DNA from: Methylomarinum sp. | Lineage (GTDB): Bacteria > Pseudomonadota > Gammaproteobacteria > Methylococcales > Methylomonadaceae | Reading direction: 5' to 3' | Length of the DNA stretch: 6,816 nucleotides | Assembly (NCBI GenBank): GCA_013139755.1 | Contig: WTAG01000017.1 | Coordinates: forward strand, 1 to 6,816 | Shown: positions 1-6,587 of the stretch, in pieces | How the letters are laid out: the number at the start of each line of letters is the position of its first letter | Numbering within the stretch: the first letter of the stretch is position 1 | Program-made: the position numbers and the translations under genes | The notes under the pieces: model-generated | What the model saw: only the letters and a program-made list of their open reading frames with translations | What the model was told of the DNA's origin: nothing | The model's database searches: none

Positions 1-1080
1 TAAAAGTTTCTTAATATTTAGTTGTTTCAATAACAACAAATCTTTAACTTGCTGTTCATTTTTTCCGCGAGCAATGATACTGCATATCGGCATGCCTGTG
101 TTAATAAATGCATCCGCTTGCGGTATATCAACCACCCACGCTGGCCACAAAGTGTTTTTGTTGATATAGATATCTGATTCAGCAAAAATAATTTGATAGC
201 CCTGATAATCATCAGGGCGTTCAATAGATGCCAATCGCTCCACACTAAAACTATCAATATGTGCTGATAATATACTGCTTTTATAAAGCTGCATACTGGC
301 AGATGGACGGGGATTTATTTCAAGCACATAACATTGTGTATCATTAACAATAAAATCTAGTGAATTAATGCCTTTTAAGGAAAACTCAACCACAAGCTGG
401 TTCAACCAGGCACTTACTATATTGACAAGCCATTCACTTATTTCTGGCTGACTTATCACTCCAGAAAACACAAAATCATTATCTACCAGCGAAGTCACAA
501 ACTGCTTATTAAAACCAATGATTTTAAAGTCATAGCCGTTCGCCATAAATAATACTGACATTGCTATACCTGGTTGATACTTTTGCCAATAAATATCAGC
601 CGAATCATCGGGTAAACATTTATACTTTTTAACACCTATTCCCCCTTCACCCTGCATAGGTTTAATCAACCAACCTTCACTATTAATAGGTGGCTCAAAA
701 GTTGTTTCCGGAAAAGGTATTTGTAATCTTATTAAGGTTTGAAAGAATTGCGGCTTATTTTGAATGGCTAAAAAAGCATCGGGTGTATTGCCTAAAACTG
801 TTAAGTTTTGATTTAGAAATGCAAGGGTAGCTGGATAACACTCAAGACCACTTCCATAAACAACATGTGTGATAGTGTATTTTAGACTTAAAACAGAAAA
901 TGCTGCTTTTACACACTCTAAAGCTAAACTATCGACCTTGATACAATCCAACGCTAATACTTGAGTATCAGCATCGGAAAAACAGTCTATAACTAAAGGT
1001 TCAAATCCTATATTTTTGGCCAATTGTGCCAACATGCGCCCAGAGTTTGCAACTATCAGCATATTTTTAATTTCAGACAC
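1..1080 (-). CDS. ATP-grasp family enzyme (COG2232-like carboligase), 3' end beyond window
   Basis: The frame is open on the minus strand from 1080 to the window edge. Residues are numbered here from the internal Met at 1062 (354 codons to the edge). The N-terminus (LIVANSGRMLAQLAKNIGF) looks like a Rossmann-type pre-ATP-grasp domain, followed by YGSGLE (69-74) and VLGN (89-92). The ATP-grasp core shows WLIKP with K134, a glycine-rich loop GEGGIGV (138-144), and the metal-binding segment LEINPRPSAS (247-256). This family ligates a carboxylate to an amine or thiol using ATP; the substrate is not readable here. From memory it resembles COG2232 proteins found in methanopterin-linked C1 gene islands of methylotrophs, which is inference. 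Start choice: GTG at 1080 has GGAG 4 nt upstream (plus-strand CTCC 1085-1088) and adds six residues, while the ATG at 1062 has no Shine-Dalgarno. A stop lies five codons upstream of the GTG. Probably only a short C-terminal piece is missing. It is divergent from the lipid operon. Confidence 0.82.
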   Translation of the reverse strand, partial: MSEIKNMLIVANSGRMLAQLAKNIGFEPLVIDCFSDADTQVLALDCIKVDSLALECVKAAFSVLSLKYTITHVVYGSGLECYPATLAFLNQNLTVLGNTPDAFLAIQNKPQFFQTLIRLQIPFPETTFEPPINSEGWLIKPMQGEGGIGVKKYKCLPDDSADIYWQKYQPGIAMSVLFMANGYDFKIIGFNKQFVTSLVDNDFVFSGVISQPEISEWLVNIVSAWLNQLVVEFSLKGINSLDFIVNDTQCYVLEINPRPSASMQLYKSSILSAHIDSFSVERLASIERPDDYQGYQIIFAESDIYINKNTLWPAWVVDIPQADAFINTGMPICSIIARGKNEQQVKDLLLLKQLNIKKLL

Positions 1081-1189
1081 TAGGCTCCGCCAACATTACA
1101 TTGATAAATTCAACAATGCCACACGAAATCCGCAATAGCTAATTAAAATTTATGGAATTGATCGGCATGGGATTGTGTAGATGTCATCG

Positions 1190-1219
1190 CCCTACTAACT
1201 TTTAATTCAAATAGTAAGG
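1190..1219. repeat. Imperfect 8-bp inverted repeat
   Basis: CCCTACTA (1190-1197) pairs with TAGTAAGG (1212-1219) at 7 of 8 positions across a 14-nt AT-rich loop. There is no following T-tract, so it does not read as a rho-independent terminator. It could be part of an operator or chance in AT-rich DNA. It shares the TACTA/TAGTA core with the stronger dyad 30 bp downstream. Confidence 0.3.
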
Positions 1220-1248
1220 TACGCGTCACCCATTCGACTCACTAAAAA

Positions 1249-1265
1249 GCAATAGATACTATTGC
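1249..1265. promoter_or_regulatory. Perfect 17-bp dyad, candidate operator of the lipid operon
   Basis: GCAATAG and CTATTGC form a perfect 7-bp inverted repeat around the 3-nt centre ATA. The centre lies about 70 bp upstream of the ATG of the acyltransferase-hydrolase gene, a usual place for a dimeric repressor or activator site. It does not match the fatty-acid regulator sites I remember (FadR, PsrA), so no regulator can be named. No T-run follows, which argues against a terminator. Confidence 0.4.
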
Positions 1266-1317
1266 GATAAACAGAACGTAATGTCCTCTTTGTTGTCAGA
1301 TACTCATCTATGAAATA

Positions 1318-1322
1318 GAAGG
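1318..1322 (+). promoter_or_regulatory. Ribosome binding site of the acyltransferase-hydrolase gene
   Basis: GAAGG lies 5 nt before the ATG at 1328. An in-frame TAG at 1316-1318 just upstream excludes any earlier start in this frame, and the next internal Met is residue 24, so 1328 is the best start. Confidence 0.55.
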
Positions 1323-1327
1323 TCGCC

Positions 1328-3667
1328 ATGAAACAACCGATTTATTCAGAAGACTGGCCTGATATCGATACTGCGATTTACAACCGTTCGGTAAAAATGT
1401 TGAGTGCCGTCAAAAACATGCTCAGCGTAAAGTTCGAACTCTATGCTGATACGCAATTAATGCAGGGTGATATTTTCCTGTTCAATCATTTCTCCCGCTT
1501 CGAAACATTTATCCCCCAATTTCTGATTTTTGAAAGAACCGGTGCTTATTGTTGCTCAATTGCTTCCAGTGAGTTCTTCAGTAAAGACACTTTTCTTTCT
1601 AACTACCTAAAAAGTCTTGGTGTTTTTCCACACGACCATCCACGATTATTCGCAATGCTGGCAGGACAAATACTGCGAGGCCGCAAAGTTATTATTTTTC
1701 CTGAAGGTGGCATGGTTAAAGATCGCCGCGTTATTGACAAGCATGGCGAATACAGCATTTACTCACGCATCACCGGTAATCGGCGTAAACACCATACCGG
1801 TCCAGCTGTTTTAGGTCAGGGCGTAGAAGCTTTGAAAACAGCGATTCGATATGCTTTTAAAAAAAATGATATCGACCGTTTACAACACTGGCAAGAGCTA
1901 CTTCAATTCGACAGTCTTGATGAGCTGATGGCTACAACACACAAACCAACACTAATTGTACCTGCCAATATCACTTTTTACCCGATCCGTTCCTCAGAAA
2001 ACTTACTATTCAAAAGTGTTGAATTGTTTTCAGATAAACTGAGTCTTCGGCAGTCTGAAGAACTGTTAATAGAAGGCAATATCATGCTTAAAAACACTGA
2101 CATGGATATCCGCATGGGCAGCCTGGTCAATCCCTGCTGCGTTTGGGGTTGGCGCACCCATTTTGTAATGAATAAGGTGGCTCCAGGCATTACTGAACTG
2201 GACGATGTGTTCAAATTAAGTTCAGACCCCAAAAGCTGGAAAGAACGTCTACTGGGCCATTATTTTATCAAGAACGCGCAATGTTCTCGCAATCAATACA
2301 TGGAGAAGATCTACGCCAATGTCACAGTAAATATCAGCCATCTAGCATCCACGTTAATCATGTGCTTTATCGCGGCCAAGCAACAACATATTAAAAAAAA
2401 CCAGTTTTATACGGTGTTATACATCGCCATTAAAAAACTGCAAAAGAATGCCAATATACATTTGCACAACAGCCTATTAAACCCTGATGATTATGGTGGA
2501 TTGGTACATGATGTTAATGTTCGCTTCGATCATTTTATTTGCATCGCCAAGGAAGCTAACTTAATTAACGAACAAGACGGATGCTATCATTTTTCAAACA
2601 AACTCTGCGAAGACTATCACTTTGACCGCATTCGCCTGGAAAACCCGATTGCAGTCTACAACAACGAGGTCGCTCCGTTAAGCAGCATTCGAAACAACTT
2701 ACTGGCAGCGGACCGGGATTATAAAAAATTAACCGCTTTCCAGTTAGCCGCCTGGCATTTTGAGGATGAACAACTCGGACTGACTTTTGAACAACAAAGC
2801 TACAGTAGCAAGCATGACCAAGGAATTAAACAGCAGGAAACGGCTATCGCCGACCCCTCACCTTTTTTTATCCAACCCAAACACCCAAATGGCATCGGTA
2901 TCTTATTGGTTCACGGCCTGCTCGCCAGCCCAGCCGAACTGAGAGATTACGGCCATTATTTGGCCAAGCAGGGTTTCACCGTACTGGGCATACGACTCAA
3001 AGGACACGGTACCTCCCCTTATGCCTTACGCGACTTAAGCTTTGAACAATGGTTCGAAAGCGTAAAAAGAGGCTTTAACATTGTTAAATTACATTGTTCA
3101 AAGTTGTTTATCATCGGTTTTTCGACCGGTGGTGCACTAGCCCTAAAACTAGTTGCGGAAAATCACCCCGAAATCAAAGGGGTAATCACCGTATCGGTGC
3201 CAATAAAACTTATCAACCTCACTTTCATGTTAGTGCCTTTGCTACATACCACCAATACTTTAGTACATTGGATATCATCGTTTGAAGGCGTCAAGCCCTT
3301 TATAAAGAATACACCAGAACACCCTAACATTAACTACCGAAACACACCTGTTCGGGCTTTATATGAATTACGCCGCCTGATACAGCACATTGAAGTGCTA
3401 CTGCCTGAGATAGAAACACCTGCCCTGTTGCTTTACGCGGATCAGGATCCGGTAGTGTCCCCCCATAGTTCTAAAACCGTTTATGAAAAACTCGGTACGA
3501 AATACAAACAGTTGCAGTCTATAAAAGCCGATCGGCATGGCATATTGATGGAAAACATAGGCGGAACCTGGCTATTTATCGATGAATTTTTAAATCAATA
3601 CAGCCAAGACCCGACAATCGCTCCCATGTCATCACATACTTCTTCAACTCAGGAGACAGCATCATGA
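1328..3667 (+). CDS. Two-domain acyltransferase (PlsC/PlsB-like) / alpha/beta hydrolase
   Basis: This 779-aa protein joins two lipid enzymes. Residues about 45-225 carry glycerol-phosphate-type acyltransferase motifs: NHFSRFE (53-59, the HX4D block with Glu in place of Asp), IIFPEGG (122-128), and PANITFYPIR (212-221). Residues about 330-510 form a linker without motifs I can name. Residues about 520-757 are an alpha/beta hydrolase: LLVHGLL around the oxyanion loop (529-530), nucleophile elbow GFSTGG with Ser599, probable acid Asp707 in ADQDPVV, and His737 in DRHGI. This resembles monoglyceride lipase/carboxylesterase-type enzymes. I see no signal peptide, so it is likely cytoplasmic or membrane-peripheral. 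The acyltransferase would move an acyl group from acyl-CoA or acyl-ACP to a glycerol-type acceptor, while the hydrolase would cleave acyl esters; neither substrate is fixed by sequence. It is first in an operon with two beta-oxidation genes and overlaps the thiolase start by 4 bp (ATGA). The C-terminal ~20 residues are low-complexity Ser/Thr. Confidence 0.88.
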   Translation: MKQPIYSEDWPDIDTAIYNRSVKMLSAVKNMLSVKFELYADTQLMQGDIFLFNHFSRFETFIPQFLIFERTGAYCCSIASSEFFSKDTFLSNYLKSLGVFPHDHPRLFAMLAGQILRGRKVIIFPEGGMVKDRRVIDKHGEYSIYSRITGNRRKHHTGPAVLGQGVEALKTAIRYAFKKNDIDRLQHWQELLQFDSLDELMATTHKPTLIVPANITFYPIRSSENLLFKSVELFSDKLSLRQSEELLIEGNIMLKNTDMDIRMGSLVNPCCVWGWRTHFVMNKVAPGITELDDVFKLSSDPKSWKERLLGHYFIKNAQCSRNQYMEKIYANVTVNISHLASTLIMCFIAAKQQHIKKNQFYTVLYIAIKKLQKNANIHLHNSLLNPDDYGGLVHDVNVRFDHFICIAKEANLINEQDGCYHFSNKLCEDYHFDRIRLENPIAVYNNEVAPLSSIRNNLLAADRDYKKLTAFQLAAWHFEDEQLGLTFEQQSYSSKHDQGIKQQETAIADPSPFFIQPKHPNGIGILLVHGLLASPAELRDYGHYLAKQGFTVLGIRLKGHGTSPYALRDLSFEQWFESVKRGFNIVKLHCSKLFIIGFSTGGALALKLVAENHPEIKGVITVSVPIKLINLTFMLVPLLHTTNTLVHWISSFEGVKPFIKNTPEHPNINYRNTPVRALYELRRLIQHIEVLLPEIETPALLLYADQDPVVSPHSSKTVYEKLGTKYKQLQSIKADRHGILMENIGGTWLFIDEFLNQYSQDPTIAPMSSHTSSTQETAS
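3651..3656 (+). promoter_or_regulatory. Ribosome binding site of the thiolase gene
   Basis: AGGAGA lies 7 nt before the ATG at 3664, inside the last codons of the upstream gene. With the ATGA overlap at 3664-3667 it supports translational coupling. Confidence 0.75.
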
Positions 3668-4806
3668 AAAACGTCGTTATCGCAAGATATGCAAGATCGC
3701 CATTTACACCTGCACACAAAGGCGCATTGGCTGGTGTCAGGCCGGACGAATTAGCCGCACAAGTGATTAAGGAACTGGTTCATGAAAGTGCAATTGATCC
3801 AAATGACATAGAAGACCTGATTCTAGGCTGTGCTTTCCCGGAAGGAGAACAAGGACTTAATCTGGCTCGACTGGTGGTGCATTTGGCAGAATTACCTGTC
3901 AGCGTTGCAGGGCTCACGGTCAACCGCTTCTGCGGTTCCTCAATGCAGGCCATACACATCGCTACTGGAGCAATACAAATGAATGCCGGCGAAGCTTTCA
4001 TTTGTGCCGGCATCGAATCTATGAGCCGTGTGCCGATGGGCGGCTTCAACACCCTACCTCACCCTGATCTCTACAAAAACTATCCTCAAGCTTATATCGG
4101 CATGGGTGAAACAGCAGAAAACCTGGCACTGAAGTACCATATATCTCGTACTGAACAGGAGAAATTTGCCCTGCTCAGTCAGCAAAAAACCTATGCCGCT
4201 CAACAACAAGGCTTACTGACTAATGAAATCATCCCAATCAAACTAGCTAATGGCGAAAGCATCACCCTAGACAGTTGTTTACGACCCGAATCAACGGCCG
4301 AAACAATGGCACAATTACAACCTGCCTTTTTACAAAATGGCAGTGTGACCGCAGCGACTTCCTCCCCTTTAACAGATGGTGCAGCGGCTGTACTAGTCTG
4401 CTCCGAAGCTTATGCCGACACACATGGACTAGACAAACTGGCACGCATTAAAGCTATTGCGGTATCTGCCTGTCAACCTGAAATTATGGGCATAGGCCCT
4501 GTCGTTGCGATCCAAAAAGCCTTAAATCGAGCTGGATTGACGCTTCCCGACATAGATATCATTGAACTCAACGAAGCTTTCGCCGCCCAGTCTCTTGCTG
4601 TTCTAAATGATCTAGTCATTACCCCGGAAAAACTGAATCTTGATGGTGGTGCAATCGCTTTAGGCCATCCATTAGGCGCAACGGGCGCTCGCATCACTGG
4701 CAAAGCAGCAAGCCTTCTGCAACGTGAAGACAAACAATTCGCCCTGGCTACCCAGTGCATCGGTGGTGGCCAAGGTATTGCAACGATATTGGAGGCCGTG
4801 TCATGA
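3664..4806 (+). CDS. fadA: Acetyl-CoA C-acyltransferase (beta-oxidation thiolase)
   Basis: This 380-aa protein has the usual thiolase length and all expected catalytic elements: nucleophile Cys90 in NRFCGSS, the SSPLTDGAAAV block (233-243), LNEAFAAQ (302-309), His335 in GGAIALGHPLGATGAR, and Cys365 in QCIGGGQG. It cleaves 3-ketoacyl-CoA with CoA to acetyl-CoA and a chain shortened by two carbons, in the cytoplasm, and can run in reverse. It sits between the acyltransferase-hydrolase and the hydroxyacyl-CoA dehydrogenase with ATGA overlaps on both sides, which fits a degradative thiolase partnered with a multifunctional beta-oxidation protein better than a PHA-type acetoacetyl-CoA thiolase. 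The segment GSVTAATSSPLTDGA resembles the FadI variant as I recall it, so a fadI-like naming is possible. The gene appears intact. Confidence 0.93.
   Translation: MKNVVIARYARSPFTPAHKGALAGVRPDELAAQVIKELVHESAIDPNDIEDLILGCAFPEGEQGLNLARLVVHLAELPVSVAGLTVNRFCGSSMQAIHIATGAIQMNAGEAFICAGIESMSRVPMGGFNTLPHPDLYKNYPQAYIGMGETAENLALKYHISRTEQEKFALLSQQKTYAAQQQGLLTNEIIPIKLANGESITLDSCLRPESTAETMAQLQPAFLQNGSVTAATSSPLTDGAAAVLVCSEAYADTHGLDKLARIKAIAVSACQPEIMGIGPVVAIQKALNRAGLTLPDIDIIELNEAFAAQSLAVLNDLVITPEKLNLDGGAIALGHPLGATGARITGKAASLLQREDKQFALATQCIGGGQGIATILEAVS
4791..4795 (+). promoter_or_regulatory. Ribosome binding site that sets the dehydrogenase start
   Basis: GGAGG lies 7 nt before the ATG at 4803. A longer in-frame start at 4755 exists, but its extra 16 residues overlap thiolase codons and precede the conserved dehydrogenase N-terminus (KVAVIGAGVMG), so 4803 is preferred. 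Confidence 0.8.
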
Positions 4807-6587
4807 ACATTGAAAAGGTCGCTGTGATTGGTGCAGGTGTTATGGGTAGTGGCATTGCTGCACATATTGCCAATGCAGGGGTTCCTGTCTATTTACTGGA
4901 TATTGTTCCTGAAAATGCCAGTAACCGCAATGTAATAGCAGAAAGCGCTATCGCTAAAATGTTAAAAACTGCACCGCACTCTTTCATGCACCCAAAAAAT
5001 GCACGACTGGTCACACCGGGTAACATTGAAGATGATTTAGGCAAACTGGATCAAGTCGACTGGGTGATAGAAGCCGTCATCGAAAACCCATACATCAAAC
5101 AGACTCTGTACCAAAAACTAGCTAAGGTTTGCCACCCAGATACCTTAATTTCCTCAAATACTTCTACTCTGCCACTAAGCATATTAACCGATAAGCAATC
5201 AGACAGCTTTAAACGCCGCTTCATGATTACCCATTTTTTTAATCCGCCGCGTTATATGCGTCTTCTAGAAATGGTTGCGCCAGCCGAATTAGACCCAAAT
5301 CTTCTGAAAACTGTTAGCTCTTTTGCTGATCTCAGATTAGGTAAAGGCTGTGTCTTGTGTAAAGACACCCCTGGATTCATCGCCAACCGTATCGGAACTT
5401 ACTGGTTACAAACAGCTGTATTGGAAGCTATTTCGCTCAACCTCAGCGTAGAACAATGCGACGCAGTGATGAGCTTATTTGGTGTTCCGAAAACTGGCGT
5501 GTTCGGTTTATTAGATCTGATCGGTCTAGACTTGATGCCTCATATTTTGAAAAATTTTAAACATTCTTTAAACCCTAAAGACCCCCTGCATGCTATCACC
5601 AATATACCGCCACTAATACAATCCATGATTGAACAGGGCAATACTGGCCGTAAAGGCAAAGGTGGATTTTACCGACTACAACCTGGATCAAAGCATAAAA
5701 TCAAACAATCAATTAATCTTCAACAGGGTGAATACAGCCTAAGCAAGAAATTTCAAATCAAAGACGTCTCATTTAAGACTGGCGACCTGCAAACATTTCT
5801 TGACAGTGACGGTGTGTTAAACCGTTACGCCTGGCGAGTATGGTCAAAAACACTCAGCTATACCGCCAACCTAATCAATGAAATCGCAGACGATATAACT
5901 GCCATCGATAGTGCTATGAAGTTGGGTTACAACTGGCGATTGGGTCCTTTCGAACTGTTAGACCACTTAAACATTAAATGGATTACTAATAAACTGGAAC
6001 AAGAACAACGCACCCTTCCAGACATTTTAAAAAATCGGCAAAATCTGTACCGCACCGAAGCAAGTTCACTGCAATATAGAAACGAAATCAACTGTTATTT
6101 CCCATTACAACGCCCAGAAGGCGTGTTATTACTCAGTGATATTAAATTACAAAAACCGCCCATTTTGGAAAATTCTGTGGCCAGTCTATGGGATATTGGC
6201 GACGGAATCGTGTGTTTTGAATTTCACAGTAAAATGAATACGCTGAACGTTGACAGCATGGAATTACTCCAGGCAAGCATCAAAAAAATTACTGATGAAT
6301 ACCAAGGGCTTGTTATCCACAATGAAGCCGATAATTTCTCTGCGGGTGCAAACCTAACCATATTAACGCCAGCCATTCTTGCTCAAGACTGGGCAACAGT
6401 TAAGTCAATTATCCAACTTGGTCAAAATACCTACCGACCGAATTATCTTTCAATCAATCCCCTTTGCCTTTTTTCTTTTCTTCGGGCCATCATCTTTTCA
6501 GTGTGTCTCTTAATGCGAGCTGTTTTTCTCTTTATCCATAGCCATTGCAACCAGTCCCACAAATTAAGTTTCTTTTTACCTTTGTAA
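4803..6587 (+). CDS. 3-hydroxyacyl-CoA dehydrogenase / enoyl-CoA hydratase, truncated in the hydratase domain
   Basis: The start ATG overlaps the thiolase stop (ATGA). Residues 1-190 form the NAD-binding dehydrogenase domain: GAGVMG (10-15), Asp33 at the end of the second strand, SSNTST (117-122), and His144 (HFFNPP) with Glu156, spaced 12 apart like the family's catalytic His-Glu pair. DTPGFIANR (188-196) opens the C-terminal dimer region, GRKGKGGFY (282-290) closes it, and a second such repeat lies at about 339-388. A crotonase/enoyl-CoA hydratase domain begins near 458, with NFSAGAN (511-517) as the first oxyanion-hole segment. The order dehydrogenase then hydratase is that of FadN-type proteins, about 780-800 aa from memory. 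True homology stops at about residue 545 (base ~6437), so the second oxyanion glycines and both catalytic Glu residues are missing. The remaining residues to 594 (SINPLCLFSF onward) are antisense of the facing kinase gene. Dehydrogenase activity may survive; hydratase activity should not. It could equally be a contig chimera. Confidence 0.87.
   Translation: MNIEKVAVIGAGVMGSGIAAHIANAGVPVYLLDIVPENASNRNVIAESAIAKMLKTAPHSFMHPKNARLVTPGNIEDDLGKLDQVDWVIEAVIENPYIKQTLYQKLAKVCHPDTLISSNTSTLPLSILTDKQSDSFKRRFMITHFFNPPRYMRLLEMVAPAELDPNLLKTVSSFADLRLGKGCVLCKDTPGFIANRIGTYWLQTAVLEAISLNLSVEQCDAVMSLFGVPKTGVFGLLDLIGLDLMPHILKNFKHSLNPKDPLHAITNIPPLIQSMIEQGNTGRKGKGGFYRLQPGSKHKIKQSINLQQGEYSLSKKFQIKDVSFKTGDLQTFLDSDGVLNRYAWRVWSKTLSYTANLINEIADDITAIDSAMKLGYNWRLGPFELLDHLNIKWITNKLEQEQRTLPDILKNRQNLYRTEASSLQYRNEINCYFPLQRPEGVLLLSDIKLQKPPILENSVASLWDIGDGIVCFEFHSKMNTLNVDSMELLQASIKKITDEYQGLVIHNEADNFSAGANLTILTPAILAQDWATVKSIIQLGQNTYRPNYLSINPLCLFSFLRAIIFSVCLLMRAVFLFIHSHCNQSHKLSFFLPL
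6435..6443. other. Breakpoint joining the truncated hydratase gene to the kinase gene 3' end
   Basis: Plus-strand codons look like the crotonase family up to Gln-Asn-Thr-Tyr-Arg (ending at 6437). The minus-strand kinase gene has its stop at 6445-6443. Only about five bases lie between the two. The sequence here contains ACCGACCG (6433-6440), a 4-bp tandem repeat that may be chance. I see no transposon end, inverted repeat or terminator. This is either a real deletion/inversion/insertion boundary or an assembly join. Confidence 0.6.

Larger units (their letters stand above)
1081..1327. other. Divergent intergenic control region
   Basis: About 247 bp separate the ATP-grasp gene (minus) from the lipid operon (plus), so promoters for both should lie here. 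I see no convincing coding sequence. Partial sigma-70-like hexamers occur, for example TACTAT at 1257-1262, but none has a well-spaced partner box, so I call no promoter. The region holds a perfect 17-bp dyad and an imperfect 8-bp inverted repeat, listed separately. Confidence 0.6.

Noticed and set aside
27..257. Small 76-aa minus-strand frame
   Set aside because: It lies within the ATP-grasp coding sequence in another frame of the same strand. The ATP-grasp frame is continuously open and carries recognisable motifs.
1160..1170. GATCGGCATGG shared with the hydrolase His motif region near 3530-3540
   Set aside because: A single 11-bp match between an intergenic site and a coding site, with no extension on either side, is compatible with chance.
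1219..1246. Stretch with a tRNA T-arm-like TTCGAC sequence
   Set aside because: No acceptor stem, anticodon arm or CCA-compatible pairing can be formed around it.
1978..2232. 84-aa minus-strand frame
   Set aside because: It is antisense to the acyltransferase domain and is low in recognisable features, a shadow of the sense gene.
4473..4865. 130-aa minus-strand frame
   Set aside because: It is antisense to the thiolase catalytic region and dehydrogenase start, with no recognisable motif, and the sense frames are clearly the real genes.
6441..6587. Apparent hydrophobic, membrane-like C-terminal tail on the dehydrogenase protein
   Set aside because: It is the antisense reading of the kinase gene's Lys/Arg-rich 3' end, whose complement yields Phe/Leu/Ser codons. 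It is not a genuine membrane segment.
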